Part shown: piece by piece, positions 44,740 through 52,921 of the stretch | Layout of the letters: each line of letters starts with the position of its first letter | Position numbering within the stretch: the stretch's first letter is position 1 | Source: Pseudoalteromonas sp. OOF1S-7 | GTDB lineage: Bacteria; Pseudomonadota; Gammaproteobacteria; Enterobacterales; Alteromonadaceae | NCBI RefSeq assembly: GCF_022347765.1 | Contig: NZ_JAKRFZ010000002.1 | Span: forward strand, 434,001-498,000 | Length of the DNA: 64,000 bases | Direction of reading: 5' to 3' | Translations under genes and position numbers: made by a program | Notes under the pieces: generated by a model | What the model was told of the DNA's origin: nothing | The model's input: the letters and a program-made list of their open reading frames with translations, nothing else | Databases searched by the model: none

Positions 44740-46281
44740 ATGATAAAACACTTGGCCGTTATGCGCCTGACTCCAATACTGCTTATCGGCAGTGCTTTCA
44801 ACGCCCCTTTAATACAAGCAAATAACGCGCTGACGGCAGCACAAATCCATCAACAAGTTAAACGCAATACACCACACGCTATCACACTGTATCGTGAGCT
44901 TCTGGGCTTGCCAAATGATGCAAACTATCCAAATGATATTGAAAAGCTTTCGGCCTGGTTAACACAGGCTTTCAGGGACCGGGCGTTTAAAGTAGAGAAG
45001 CTAAAAATGTCGGGCAGCCCAATTGTCTATGCTGAACGTTTAGTACCTGGCGCAAAAAAAACGGTACTGGTTTATCTGCAAGCGGATGGCCAGCCGGTTG
45101 ACCGTTCAGCCTGGGATCAACCCAACCCCTATAAAGCAGAGTTAAAGCACCTTGTAAATGGTCAATGGAAGTCACAGCCATGGCCCGATCCAGTACAGGC
45201 TCTGGATCCCGACTGGCGTATATTTGCACGTTCCGCTGCCGACTCGAAAGGCCCAATCGCTCAGTTTCTTACAGCACTGGACATTTTGGATAATCAACAA
45301 GCTTCACCCGAATACAACCTAAAGATCATCATGGATACAGAGGAGGAACAAGGTTCACCCAACTTGCCCCAAGCCATCAAAACCCATAAAGACAAGCTCA
45401 GTGCCGATTTACTGCTAATATTCGACGGTCCGCCACATCAGACCAATAAACCAACAATCACCATGGGCGCACGTGGCATAGCCACTATTCAGCTCATTAC
45501 ATATGGCCCTCACAAGCCTCAACACAGTGGCCATTACGGCAACTATGCCCCAAATCCAGCTTTACACCTTGCTCAGATTTTGGGCTCAATGAAGTCTCAG
45601 CAAGGCAAAGTACTTATCCGTGGTTTTTATGACGGGGTTTCACTGTCTGCTCAACTCAAAGCACAGCTGGCGACCGTTCCGGATGATGAAGCGCAAATCA
45701 TGAAACAGTTGGGCTTTTCGCAAGCCGATGCGGTAGCTAGCAGTTTGCAAGAATCCATTCAATACCCCTCTTTAAATATCAGGGGAATGAGCAGTGCCTG
45801 GGTCGGCAAGCAGGCCAGAACAATTGTGCCTGCAACGGCAACGGCTGCAATGGATATTCGCCTGGTAAAAGAGTCGGATGCCAGTCATTTGATAAAGCTT
45901 GTTAGACAGCATATTGAGAAACTGGGTTACTATGTCATAGACAGGCCTCCAACTGATACTGAACGGGCGCAATACCCATACATTGTGAGTATGACATCAC
46001 GAGAAATATACGGAGCGTTTCGCAGTGAACCCGACTCTGCTGCGGGTCAAATGGCAATCCAGGGAATCACGAAACTACTTGGAGAATCCCCCATTGTACT
46101 GCGCTCAGGCGGTGGCTCTATTCCCATTGCGCCAATAGTGGATACGCTGAACATTCCAGCGGCGATCGTTGCCAGTGTCAATAGTGACAATAATCAACAT
46201 AGTCCTAATGAAAACCTGAGGATCGGACACTTTATAGAGGGGATTGCTATCATTACTTCGGTACTTAATGAAAAACTGTGA
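44740..46281 (+). CDS. secreted M20-family metallopeptidase
   Basis: A 513-residue exported zinc peptidase (signal near residues 1-27). It has the M20 bimetal frame: YLQADGQPVD, in which the usual HxD is QxD; SAADSKGPI with the bridging Asp; DTEEEQGSP with the catalytic and metal Glu; IFDGPP; and NQHSPNEN with the last His. A subfamily of secreted dipeptidase-like M20 proteins shares the QAD change. It would cleave short peptides or N-acyl amino acids in the periplasm. The start follows AAAAAGGAT. It is convergent with the M14 carboxypeptidase gene. Confidence 0.85.
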   Translation: MIKHLAVMRLTPILLIGSAFNAPLIQANNALTAAQIHQQVKRNTPHAITLYRELLGLPNDANYPNDIEKLSAWLTQAFRDRAFKVEKLKMSGSPIVYAERLVPGAKKTVLVYLQADGQPVDRSAWDQPNPYKAELKHLVNGQWKSQPWPDPVQALDPDWRIFARSAADSKGPIAQFLTALDILDNQQASPEYNLKIIMDTEEEQGSPNLPQAIKTHKDKLSADLLLIFDGPPHQTNKPTITMGARGIATIQLITYGPHKPQHSGHYGNYAPNPALHLAQILGSMKSQQGKVLIRGFYDGVSLSAQLKAQLATVPDDEAQIMKQLGFSQADAVASSLQESIQYPSLNIRGMSSAWVGKQARTIVPATATAAMDIRLVKESDASHLIKLVRQHIEKLGYYVIDRPPTDTERAQYPYIVSMTSREIYGAFRSEPDSAAGQMAIQGITKLLGESPIVLRSGGGSIPIAPIVDTLNIPAAIVASVNSDNNQHSPNENLRIGHFIEGIAIITSVLNEKL

Positions 46282-46338
46282 GCGACCAGAATAAATCGGG
46301 TTAAAAGCGCGCTGACGCGCGCTCAGGTCAGCGGCTGG

Positions 46339-48579
46339 TTACTTCGTCTCTGTGATCGTTATCGTCTGCCATGTCTCATTAAATTCATTGTCATTGTCTA
46401 TCACGACAAACGCAATGGTGTACTCACCTGGCGCCGGGAAGGTGTGCACCGCCTTTTCTGCGCCCGGTAAGTAGGGTGCACTCAGGCCCATACGCCAGAG
46501 GCGTTGAACAATGTCTCCATCCGGATCATATGAGGCTGAGGAATCAAATTCACACGTCAACCCGGTACATTGATAGCTAAATTGCGCAACCGGTGGACGT
46601 ACACCATCCAGCTCCAGCTGCACCGTTTTGGTATCGCGATAACCGTGGCTGTCATCAACCGTCAAGGTGAGTTGATAGTTGCCCGCAAGACCATATTCTA
46701 TCTCGACCTGCTCACCATGGAACACGCCTAAGAAACGGTCACCGGCCAAAACCCACCTGTAGGTCAGCGCATCCCGATCATCCTGGGTTACAGAGCCATC
46801 AAAACCGCAAATACCTTTTCGACAATCAGCGGTATAATCGGCCACAGGGGCAACATTGCCAGGCATCGCGTCGTTGTCGATGGTCAGAAACTTCGCATAT
46901 TTAGGGCCCCACTGACCAGAAGCATCTTGCGCCCGAAGCGTCAGAGTATAGCGACCCTTACGCCAGCGATGTGTGTCTAATGTATAATTGATTGATTCAC
47001 TTACTGTGTCAAACACACCATCCGCGGCGGGCAATAAAATACGCTGCTTTACACGCTTCCCCTTTCTCTTAATGATCAGCTCAACTTTGCGAATTGCCTC
47101 ACTTGGTGGCAGCTGTCCTATCAAAGAACGACCAAAAAGATCATCAGCAACATCTGCAATTATCTGCACTGGCGTGCCGGCAGGTATCGCTTCATCTCCC
47201 GCCCCTTGTATGCGCAGGTCATTGATCTGTGGCCCGGCTGGCATCTTATACGGACGCTTTGCAACTTTCGCAGCATATATCAGTGCATTCAGGTTGTTCG
47301 GAAAGATCTCCCCCTCATAATTGGCGCAACTTTCAAAGAAGGAATTGCCCAGTTCAAAGGTAAATGATGCAACCCCCAGCTGTCCGTACACATACCCATC
47401 CGCAGATCCACCGGTTCTGAATACCTCTTTGGTCTGAAACGCCGTATAACCATTGTAAGCCGCCATTCTGTGTCCCATCATAGAGAGCTGCTGCGCATTG
47501 GGGCTGGGAGTCAGCTCACTGGACCAGGGCCACATCACAAAGCGGCTGAAGCTATGCAGGTCCAAAAAGACCCCCTGGGTATTGAGTGGCGCAGGGTCAG
47601 TCAGCAAGTCTCCACGGCGGTCCTTAAACAGGCCGTGGAGATAGGCCTGAATCGCTTGTGTTTCTGGCTCCGATGCGGCGCTGGGCCCATGATAAGTTGC
47701 TGCACACTGGTCGTCTGTCGAGCCACCAATGGGGGAAGCCCAGGCGAAATCAAAGTTACGGTTAAGATCAACACCTCGCAAAGTGTCATCCAGTGCACAG
47801 TATGCCGTGTTGGTGTTTTTACGCCACAATTGCCCCTGCTCTGCCAGCACACGTCCATCCGGATTTGCTATGAGCAAGATGTGGATCTCGCGTTGGTCCA
47901 TGATCCAGTTGATATCAGCATTGGTCTCGCGATTTTCAAGCAAGTACTTGGCAAACTTCAGGGTAGTTGCTCCTGGCGTATACTCCCGGGCGTGCAGTGC
48001 CCCCTGCATATACAGTGCCGGACGCTTGCGCCATTTGTTCTTCTTTTTATTTTTCAAAACCAATACCGTTAGATCATGACCACCCAGCCCCTGACTTTTC
48101 TCCCAGGATGGCCCTATGTGCTTTAGCTCCACGAAATCAGGATAGGTTTGCGCCAGTGCCTGCGCCATTTGATGCGTTTCTGTCAAAGTCGGGTAACACG
48201 GAAAGTTTGGTATACCCGACTCGGGTGATGCACTTTGATTACGCCCCTGCATTGGCATGTCTGCCAGTGACCTGGTGTCTGGAAAAGTGCGTGCGCGTGT
48301 TGTTAAAAAAATCAGTGCCCCCGCCTCATGTAATTCTGCAAACTCTGCTTGATTTAATGTAAGCACCAGATAATTGTCTTTTACATCCAGAAGTGCATCA
48401 TGATAACGAGTCAGATATTCGACTTTTTGCGCTTCACTTGCGAACGCTAACTGATAGGTGGATAACGTATGTTCTGAAACAGCCAAAGGCTGTGAGCTGG
48501 TTATTTCAGAGGGGCTATGTGCAGTGGCCGACAGGCTTATGGCACTCAATAGGAGCGTACCCAGTACATTTCTTTTCAT
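46339..48579 (-). CDS. secreted M14 zinc carboxypeptidase with PKD domains
   Basis: About 746 residues from ATG 48579 (MKRNVLGTLLLSAISL), after GAAGGAAACACT; the longer frame has no signal. The pro-region runs to about residue 125. The M14 domain has the zinc HxxE in GALHAREYTPG (about residue 190), the His in DLHSFSRF and the catalytic Glu in FTFELGNSFFE (about 395). After a beta-domain come two PKD-type repeats (CGFDGSVTQDDRDALTYRW; CEFDSSASYDPDGDIVQR) near residues 580-740. It should be exported and trim C-termini of proteins or peptides, with the PKD domains perhaps binding polymers. Confidence 0.88.
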   Translation of the reverse strand: MKRNVLGTLLLSAISLSATAHSPSEITSSQPLAVSEHTLSTYQLAFASEAQKVEYLTRYHDALLDVKDNYLVLTLNQAEFAELHEAGALIFLTTRARTFPDTRSLADMPMQGRNQSASPESGIPNFPCYPTLTETHQMAQALAQTYPDFVELKHIGPSWEKSQGLGGHDLTVLVLKNKKKNKWRKRPALYMQGALHAREYTPGATTLKFAKYLLENRETNADINWIMDQREIHILLIANPDGRVLAEQGQLWRKNTNTAYCALDDTLRGVDLNRNFDFAWASPIGGSTDDQCAATYHGPSAASEPETQAIQAYLHGLFKDRRGDLLTDPAPLNTQGVFLDLHSFSRFVMWPWSSELTPSPNAQQLSMMGHRMAAYNGYTAFQTKEVFRTGGSADGYVYGQLGVASFTFELGNSFFESCANYEGEIFPNNLNALIYAAKVAKRPYKMPAGPQINDLRIQGAGDEAIPAGTPVQIIADVADDLFGRSLIGQLPPSEAIRKVELIIKRKGKRVKQRILLPAADGVFDTVSESINYTLDTHRWRKGRYTLTLRAQDASGQWGPKYAKFLTIDNDAMPGNVAPVADYTADCRKGICGFDGSVTQDDRDALTYRWVLAGDRFLGVFHGEQVEIEYGLAGNYQLTLTVDDSHGYRDTKTVQLELDGVRPPVAQFSYQCTGLTCEFDSSASYDPDGDIVQRLWRMGLSAPYLPGAEKAVHTFPAPGEYTIAFVVIDNDNEFNETWQTITITETK

Positions 48580-48759
48580 AGTGTTTCCTTCTCTTTGTTG
48601 ATGAGTGTCTAACGTTCCGCTCAAACCTAAATTCCTTGTTAAATAAGTTGAGGCAACCCCCAAGTGTAAACATACTGAAATATTAAAAAGCTCATTTATT
48701 ATACGGTTAGTGCCATTGTCTTATTCTGCTGACTAGGATCCGGATTCATCCCAGCATTA

Positions 48760-48828
48760 AAAAGAGCAACGGTCCTGTCAGCGGGTGAGTCATTTTGATT
48801 GTGGGAGAGATCCTGCCCGTTGCTTTTT
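48760..48828. terminator. long-loop inverted repeat between two hydrolase genes
   Basis: AAAAGAGCAACGG (48760-48772) pairs with CCGTTGCTTTTT (48817-48828), with A and T tails on the two sides, around a loop of about 44 nt. It lies past the end of the minus-strand hydrolase at 48912 and ahead of the M14 gene. It could end transcription or be part of a small RNA; I see no reading frame in 48580-48911. Confidence 0.4.
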
Positions 48829-48911
48829 GAAATTTAGAAAATTTCAATGAAGAGAAAGTAGAGTTCAGGGCAGACCACAAGTCTCCCCTGTGTGTGCAGC
48901 TTTGGTGTACC

Positions 48912-49916
48912 TTATAAATGTGTGTGAAACCACTCAGAAAGTTCAGCAAAGACGGCTTGTTTATTTAGCGCTAAACTATGGTTGTCTGCTTTATAAACAA
49001 CCAGTTTATTTGGGATTTTCTCGCTCTCCAGAGCCTTTGAAAAGCGGATTGAATTTTCCACTGACACGCGTTTGTCAAGCTCGCCATGTATCAATAAAAC
49101 GGGTACATTTTTTGGCAACTCACCTACCCAGTTGATCACCGATCGCTTGGCCAGCAGAGCCTCTTTAGCTGTATGGTAGTTTGGCATTCTTTTGCTATAG
49201 ACTCTTTCCATCTCGGGCCGCAACGCCAGCTCTTTGTTTAAATCTACAACTCCTGCTATGGTAGCGACGGCTTTTATACCTGACATTTTTTTCGTTGCCA
49301 GGTGTGTTTGCATTGCACCCCGACTGGCGCCAAGCATACCAACCCGGTGCGCATCAGCTCCTTCAATCTGGGGCAGAATATCCATCAGTGCGATGACGTC
49401 ATTCACATCCTGGCCTCCGAACTCATCAAGGTTATCCTCCTGGGTAAACGTGCCCCGATATTGGCTCCCGATAATTACAAACCCCTCTTTGGCCAGTGGA
49501 AACAGGTTTGCCATCATGCTACCAAAAACAACGGCGCCATAGTTACCATTGCCACCGCGGTTATAGATAATAACAGGTAGTTTTTCATTTAACTGTTTGG
49601 GCTTTATGACATACCCGGCAACGATCTGATCATCTACATTATAAGTAAAGGTATGACATGACAGGTTTTGTTGAAATTCGTTGAAATCAGCCTCTGGAAA
49701 CCGAGCCATAAAGCCGGTTAGCCGCTTTTTCACCCTGTGCTCATCTGACCCGCTTGCAGCAAATCGTTTTTCCATAAACCCCACCCAGCTAGCGTAATCT
49801 GAGAAGCCTCCCCTAAAGCAATTACTAACCTTATCAATGCCCGGTTTGATGGGCTGCTGTGCGCTCACGGCACAGGTCATCAACAAACCAAGCGCTATAT
49901 ATATCAATTTAGACAC
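48912..49916 (-). CDS. secreted alpha/beta hydrolase, S9 (prolyl-oligopeptidase)-like
   Basis: A 334-residue enzyme with a GTG start after AGGAGTGG and a signal peptide ending near VSAQ (residue 20). The catalytic triad is visible: Ser in LGASRGAMQTH (about 197), Asp in HGELDKRV (about 280) and His in ADNHSLALN (about 315). The N-terminal half carries the usual RGGNGNYG oxyanion region. The fold fits dipeptidyl-peptidase/dienelactone hydrolase types; the substrate is unknown. Divergent from a lipoprotein gene at 50218. Confidence 0.82.
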   Translation of the reverse strand: MSKLIYIALGLLMTCAVSAQQPIKPGIDKVSNCFRGGFSDYASWVGFMEKRFAASGSDEHRVKKRLTGFMARFPEADFNEFQQNLSCHTFTYNVDDQIVAGYVIKPKQLNEKLPVIIYNRGGNGNYGAVVFGSMMANLFPLAKEGFVIIGSQYRGTFTQEDNLDEFGGQDVNDVIALMDILPQIEGADAHRVGMLGASRGAMQTHLATKKMSGIKAVATIAGVVDLNKELALRPEMERVYSKRMPNYHTAKEALLAKRSVINWVGELPKNVPVLLIHGELDKRVSVENSIRFSKALESEKIPNKLVVYKADNHSLALNKQAVFAELSEWFHTHL

Positions 49917-50217
49917 ACTACCACTCCTGCGGCTGAATTATTCTTATATTACGCTATTGTATTTTCGAAAAAACAGCTACCTTTTGCAAAAAAAGCATCG
50001 TAAACACAATGCATTAATCAAGGCTTAATATGTTCACTATTCGTGTAAAAAATTACACCTGCTAAGGCTCACCAACGCTTCAGTATCCGCTCAGAAATAC
50101 CGAACCGTTTGTTTTAAAAATCAGATTGTTTGTTTAAAAATGTAAATCACCATTTTTTATTCTGCTGTTCGTGATTAGAATGGGGCCTGTTATGACTCCA
50201 ACCTGTAAGGGAAGACA
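49917..50217. other. divergent intergenic stretch
   Basis: 301 bp, AT-rich, with no gene seen. It should carry the promoters of the hydrolase (leftward) and the lipoprotein (rightward). No clear operator stands out. Confidence 0.4.
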
Positions 50218-50979
50218 ATGAATACTTTACGATTTTCTATGATTGCGCTGGCGTGCTCTGCTCTGCTTGCTTGCTCAACCGAAACGACTAACTCCGAGAA
50301 TGTTAAAACAGAGGCCATCTGGTCTAAAATTTATGTGACAACCACGGGTGAAACATCACGAGTGATTGCCGAACTCAATATTGATGGCCCAACTGGCAAC
50401 AATATCAGGCTCACTGCCAATGATAAGCTTGTGGCAAAGGCTGCTAATATCAGCCAAGTTATGAGCGAAGACGAAGAACTATTTGACGTAGACTATCGCG
50501 CAATTTTTGATGTTACCTCAGGTGGCACCCAGTTTACCGTAGATTTTACCAGAGCGTCTGAAAATAAAACTCTGACTACAACCATGAAGTTACCTCGTCC
50601 TTTCGACATTATCACCCCACAAAAAAACCAGTCCTATTCGGTGAATGACGAGCTAACACTTTCCTGGACCCCAGGTACAGAAGATGACACTGAATTTGAG
50701 AGCAAACTCACAATTGAGTGTAAGAAAAACGACGGTGACAGTATTTTCGTGTATGTGAATAACGAGCAGCTGACCGATGATGGCACTCAGGTTATCAACT
50801 TGAGCACCATCGAAGAGTTGAAAGATACTGCTATCAACACTCGTCAGGAGTGTAGTGCTGAATTTTATCTTGCCCGTACCCGCCCGGGAAGCGTTGACCC
50901 AGGCTATGCAAGCGGTAGCTCTGCAAAAGCGGTTCAGGAACGTTACTCTGATAAGTTTGAAATTCGTCTGAGAAACTAA
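50218..50979 (+). CDS. lipoprotein of unknown function
   Basis: A 253-residue lipoprotein with a lipobox LLAC near residue 19 and a good start (AAGGGAAGACA). The mature part has two beta-rich halves; the second begins RPFDIITPQKNQSYSVNDEL, recalling an Ig-like fold with SWTPGTEDD. Two cysteines (near 163 and 221) may pair. No known catalytic motif. It probably faces the periplasm or surface. Confidence 0.72.
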   Translation: MNTLRFSMIALACSALLACSTETTNSENVKTEAIWSKIYVTTTGETSRVIAELNIDGPTGNNIRLTANDKLVAKAANISQVMSEDEELFDVDYRAIFDVTSGGTQFTVDFTRASENKTLTTTMKLPRPFDIITPQKNQSYSVNDELTLSWTPGTEDDTEFESKLTIECKKNDGDSIFVYVNNEQLTDDGTQVINLSTIEELKDTAINTRQECSAEFYLARTRPGSVDPGYASGSSAKAVQERYSDKFEIRLRN

Positions 50980-51127
50980 TGCCAATATTGCGTGCGGCCT
51001 AACACAGTCGCACGCTGTTCTCAGCTCAATGAATACGTCCCCTTATCAGGTGGTCTGAGGTGCTGAACTGGATTTTTGTTCAGAAACACGGCAAACTGCG
51101 GTTTTTTAGGCTGTTTGCCGAGTGTCT

Positions 51128-51871
51128 ATGCGTTTTGCGTTTTTGTTCGTCTTTTTTGTTGCTTTGATACCCTTTTCCGGCCATACCACCGTCATCCGTT
51201 TTGTTGCAGAGGATCTGCCTCCCTATCATTACCTCGACAAACACGGAAAACCCGCGGGCGCCTTAGTTGAGATAGCACAGCAATTACTCAAACAAACCAG
51301 ATTACAGGGCCATATAGAAATCATGCCTATGGCCCGCGCACTGCATGAAATGCAGGCAAGAGATAATACCTTGCTGTTATCCTGGCTAAAGACCCCTGAA
51401 CGTGCCAAGAAGTATCGCTTTTTGGGTGTGATGTGTCATGCTCAGGCTTACTTAATTGGCCTGAAAGAGCGCACTTTTTCCTTACAGGATTTAGAGAGTG
51501 CCAGACAACATCGCGTTAGCACCATTCGCGGATACTATAGTGAGCGATTTTTACGTGCCGCAGGATTTTCAGAAGACCATGAACTGGTATTGGTGTCGCA
51601 CTATCAAACGTTATGGCACATGCTGTTCAAGGGCCGCACTGATTTAGTCTTGACCAATGCCCAAACCATAAACAAAGAGCTCAATGCACTTGGGCTGCCT
51701 GCTGAGCAGGTTGAACGCAAGATGGTGGTGCCTGCTTTTCCCTCAGAGCTGCACCTGGCAACCAACTTAGACTTTAACCAACAACAAGCAGATCTGTTGA
51801 TGAATGCCCTGGCTCATCTCAAAGAGTCGGGGAAATATCAGCAGATCCTCGCACAATGGCAACTCAATTAA
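51128..51871 (+). CDS. orphan periplasmic solute-binding protein
   Basis: About 247 residues from ATG 51128 (MRFAFLFVFFVALIPFSGHT), with the signal peptide cut near residue 19; a GTG two codons upstream is an alternative. The fold is of the SBP_bac_3 type (FVAEDLPPYHYLDKHGKPAG, then IMPMARALHEM and LESARQHRVSTIRG). No transporter genes are near. Its stop overlaps the convergent methyltransferase stop by eight bases. Confidence 0.8.
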   Translation: MRFAFLFVFFVALIPFSGHTTVIRFVAEDLPPYHYLDKHGKPAGALVEIAQQLLKQTRLQGHIEIMPMARALHEMQARDNTLLLSWLKTPERAKKYRFLGVMCHAQAYLIGLKERTFSLQDLESARQHRVSTIRGYYSERFLRAAGFSEDHELVLVSHYQTLWHMLFKGRTDLVLTNAQTINKELNALGLPAEQVERKMVVPAFPSELHLATNLDFNQQQADLLMNALAHLKESGKYQQILAQWQLN

Positions 51872-52802
51872 GCGTTTCTTTGTTGAAAACCAGACATTTC
51901 AGGTTGCTGTCTTCATCTATGTCAGGAAATTCTGGCGGGTTTGGTAACCGAGCATCAAATTGCATTTGCGGCGCTTCTCTTGCCATTTCATCGATTAAGA
52001 ATTGGGCGCTCACCTGCGGTGAGTTGACACACGCCAGTACTGTTCCCCGCTCTGTTAATAACTCCTCCAGGCGCCTTAAGATCCGCTGATAATCTTTGGT
52101 CAGCGCAAAGCTCCCCTTTTGAAAACTGGGTGGATCAATAATGATTAAATCGTAAGGTCCGAGTTTTTTTACTTTCCCCCAGGATTTAAACAGCTCATGA
52201 CCAAGAAAAGTGACTTTAGTCAAATCATGCCCATTCAGCTTATGGTTGGCTTTTCCTTGCTTGAGTGCCGCTTTCGACATATCAAGATTGACGACATGAT
52301 CTGCACCACCAGTCAGCGCCGCGACGGAAAAACCACAGGTATAAGAAAACAAATTCAGTATACGCTTGTCTTTAGCCTGGCTTTTCACCCATTGGCGACC
52401 CAAACGCATATCCAGAAATAACCCCATATTTTGATTTGCGCCCACAGATAAGCCAAACTTCAGGCCCTGCTCGTTAACAACAGGCATGGCAGATAACGCG
52501 CCATACACCACATCAATCGGTGCGCCACTAATATATCTGTGCTGCAGTATGACAGCCGACACCTGATCAGCCCATGTTTGGGCCGTCATTAGCGTTTGTA
52601 GCTCAGATTTAAGCGTTTCAACCCATGTCGGCTCATGCTCTTTAAACAGGGAAACAAGGATCTGTCCCTGTAACCAGTCTACCGTAACGTGTTCAAGCCC
52701 GGGAAAACAGCGCCCCCTGCCGTGGAAAAGGCGACAAACTTCATCCGGCAATGTCTGTCGGAAAAGATGGTCAATTAAGATGGAAAGTGGCTTAGAAGTC
52801 AT
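51864..52802 (-). CDS. class I SAM-dependent methyltransferase, RlmI/RlmK-like
   Basis: A 312-residue protein of the PF10672-type rRNA methyltransferase group. The SAM-binding motif I is ILNLFSYTCGFSVAALTGGA (near 147), motif II acid is VNLDMSKAA, and motif IV is IIIDPPSFQKGSFA (near 215). An N-terminal extension of about 110 residues lacks a clear PUA domain, unlike RlmI. The family methylates cytosine or guanine in 23S rRNA; which base is unknown here. It is convergent with the solute-binding protein gene. Confidence 0.83.
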   Translation of the reverse strand: MTSKPLSILIDHLFRQTLPDEVCRLFHGRGRCFPGLEHVTVDWLQGQILVSLFKEHEPTWVETLKSELQTLMTAQTWADQVSAVILQHRYISGAPIDVVYGALSAMPVVNEQGLKFGLSVGANQNMGLFLDMRLGRQWVKSQAKDKRILNLFSYTCGFSVAALTGGADHVVNLDMSKAALKQGKANHKLNGHDLTKVTFLGHELFKSWGKVKKLGPYDLIIIDPPSFQKGSFALTKDYQRILRRLEELLTERGTVLACVNSPQVSAQFLIDEMAREAPQMQFDARLPNPPEFPDIDEDSNLKCLVFNKETLN

Positions 52803-52862
52803 TTACTTTGCGTATTTTTCAATATTGATCTGTATTTTACTTAGATTTCTTTGTGTGATGCA

Positions 52863-52906
52863 AATAACAAAAAACCCGGCTATGAAAAGCCGGGTTTTTT
52901 GTTATT
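52863..52906 (-). terminator. strong terminator of the collagen-like gene
   Basis: A 19-bp perfect stem (52863-52881 with 52888-52906) of A6CCCGGCT type, closing on ATGAAA, with T runs on both strands. It follows the stop of the collagen-like gene and precedes the methyltransferase gene. Confidence 0.9.
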
Positions 52907-52921
52907 TTGAGCAGTCGTCTT

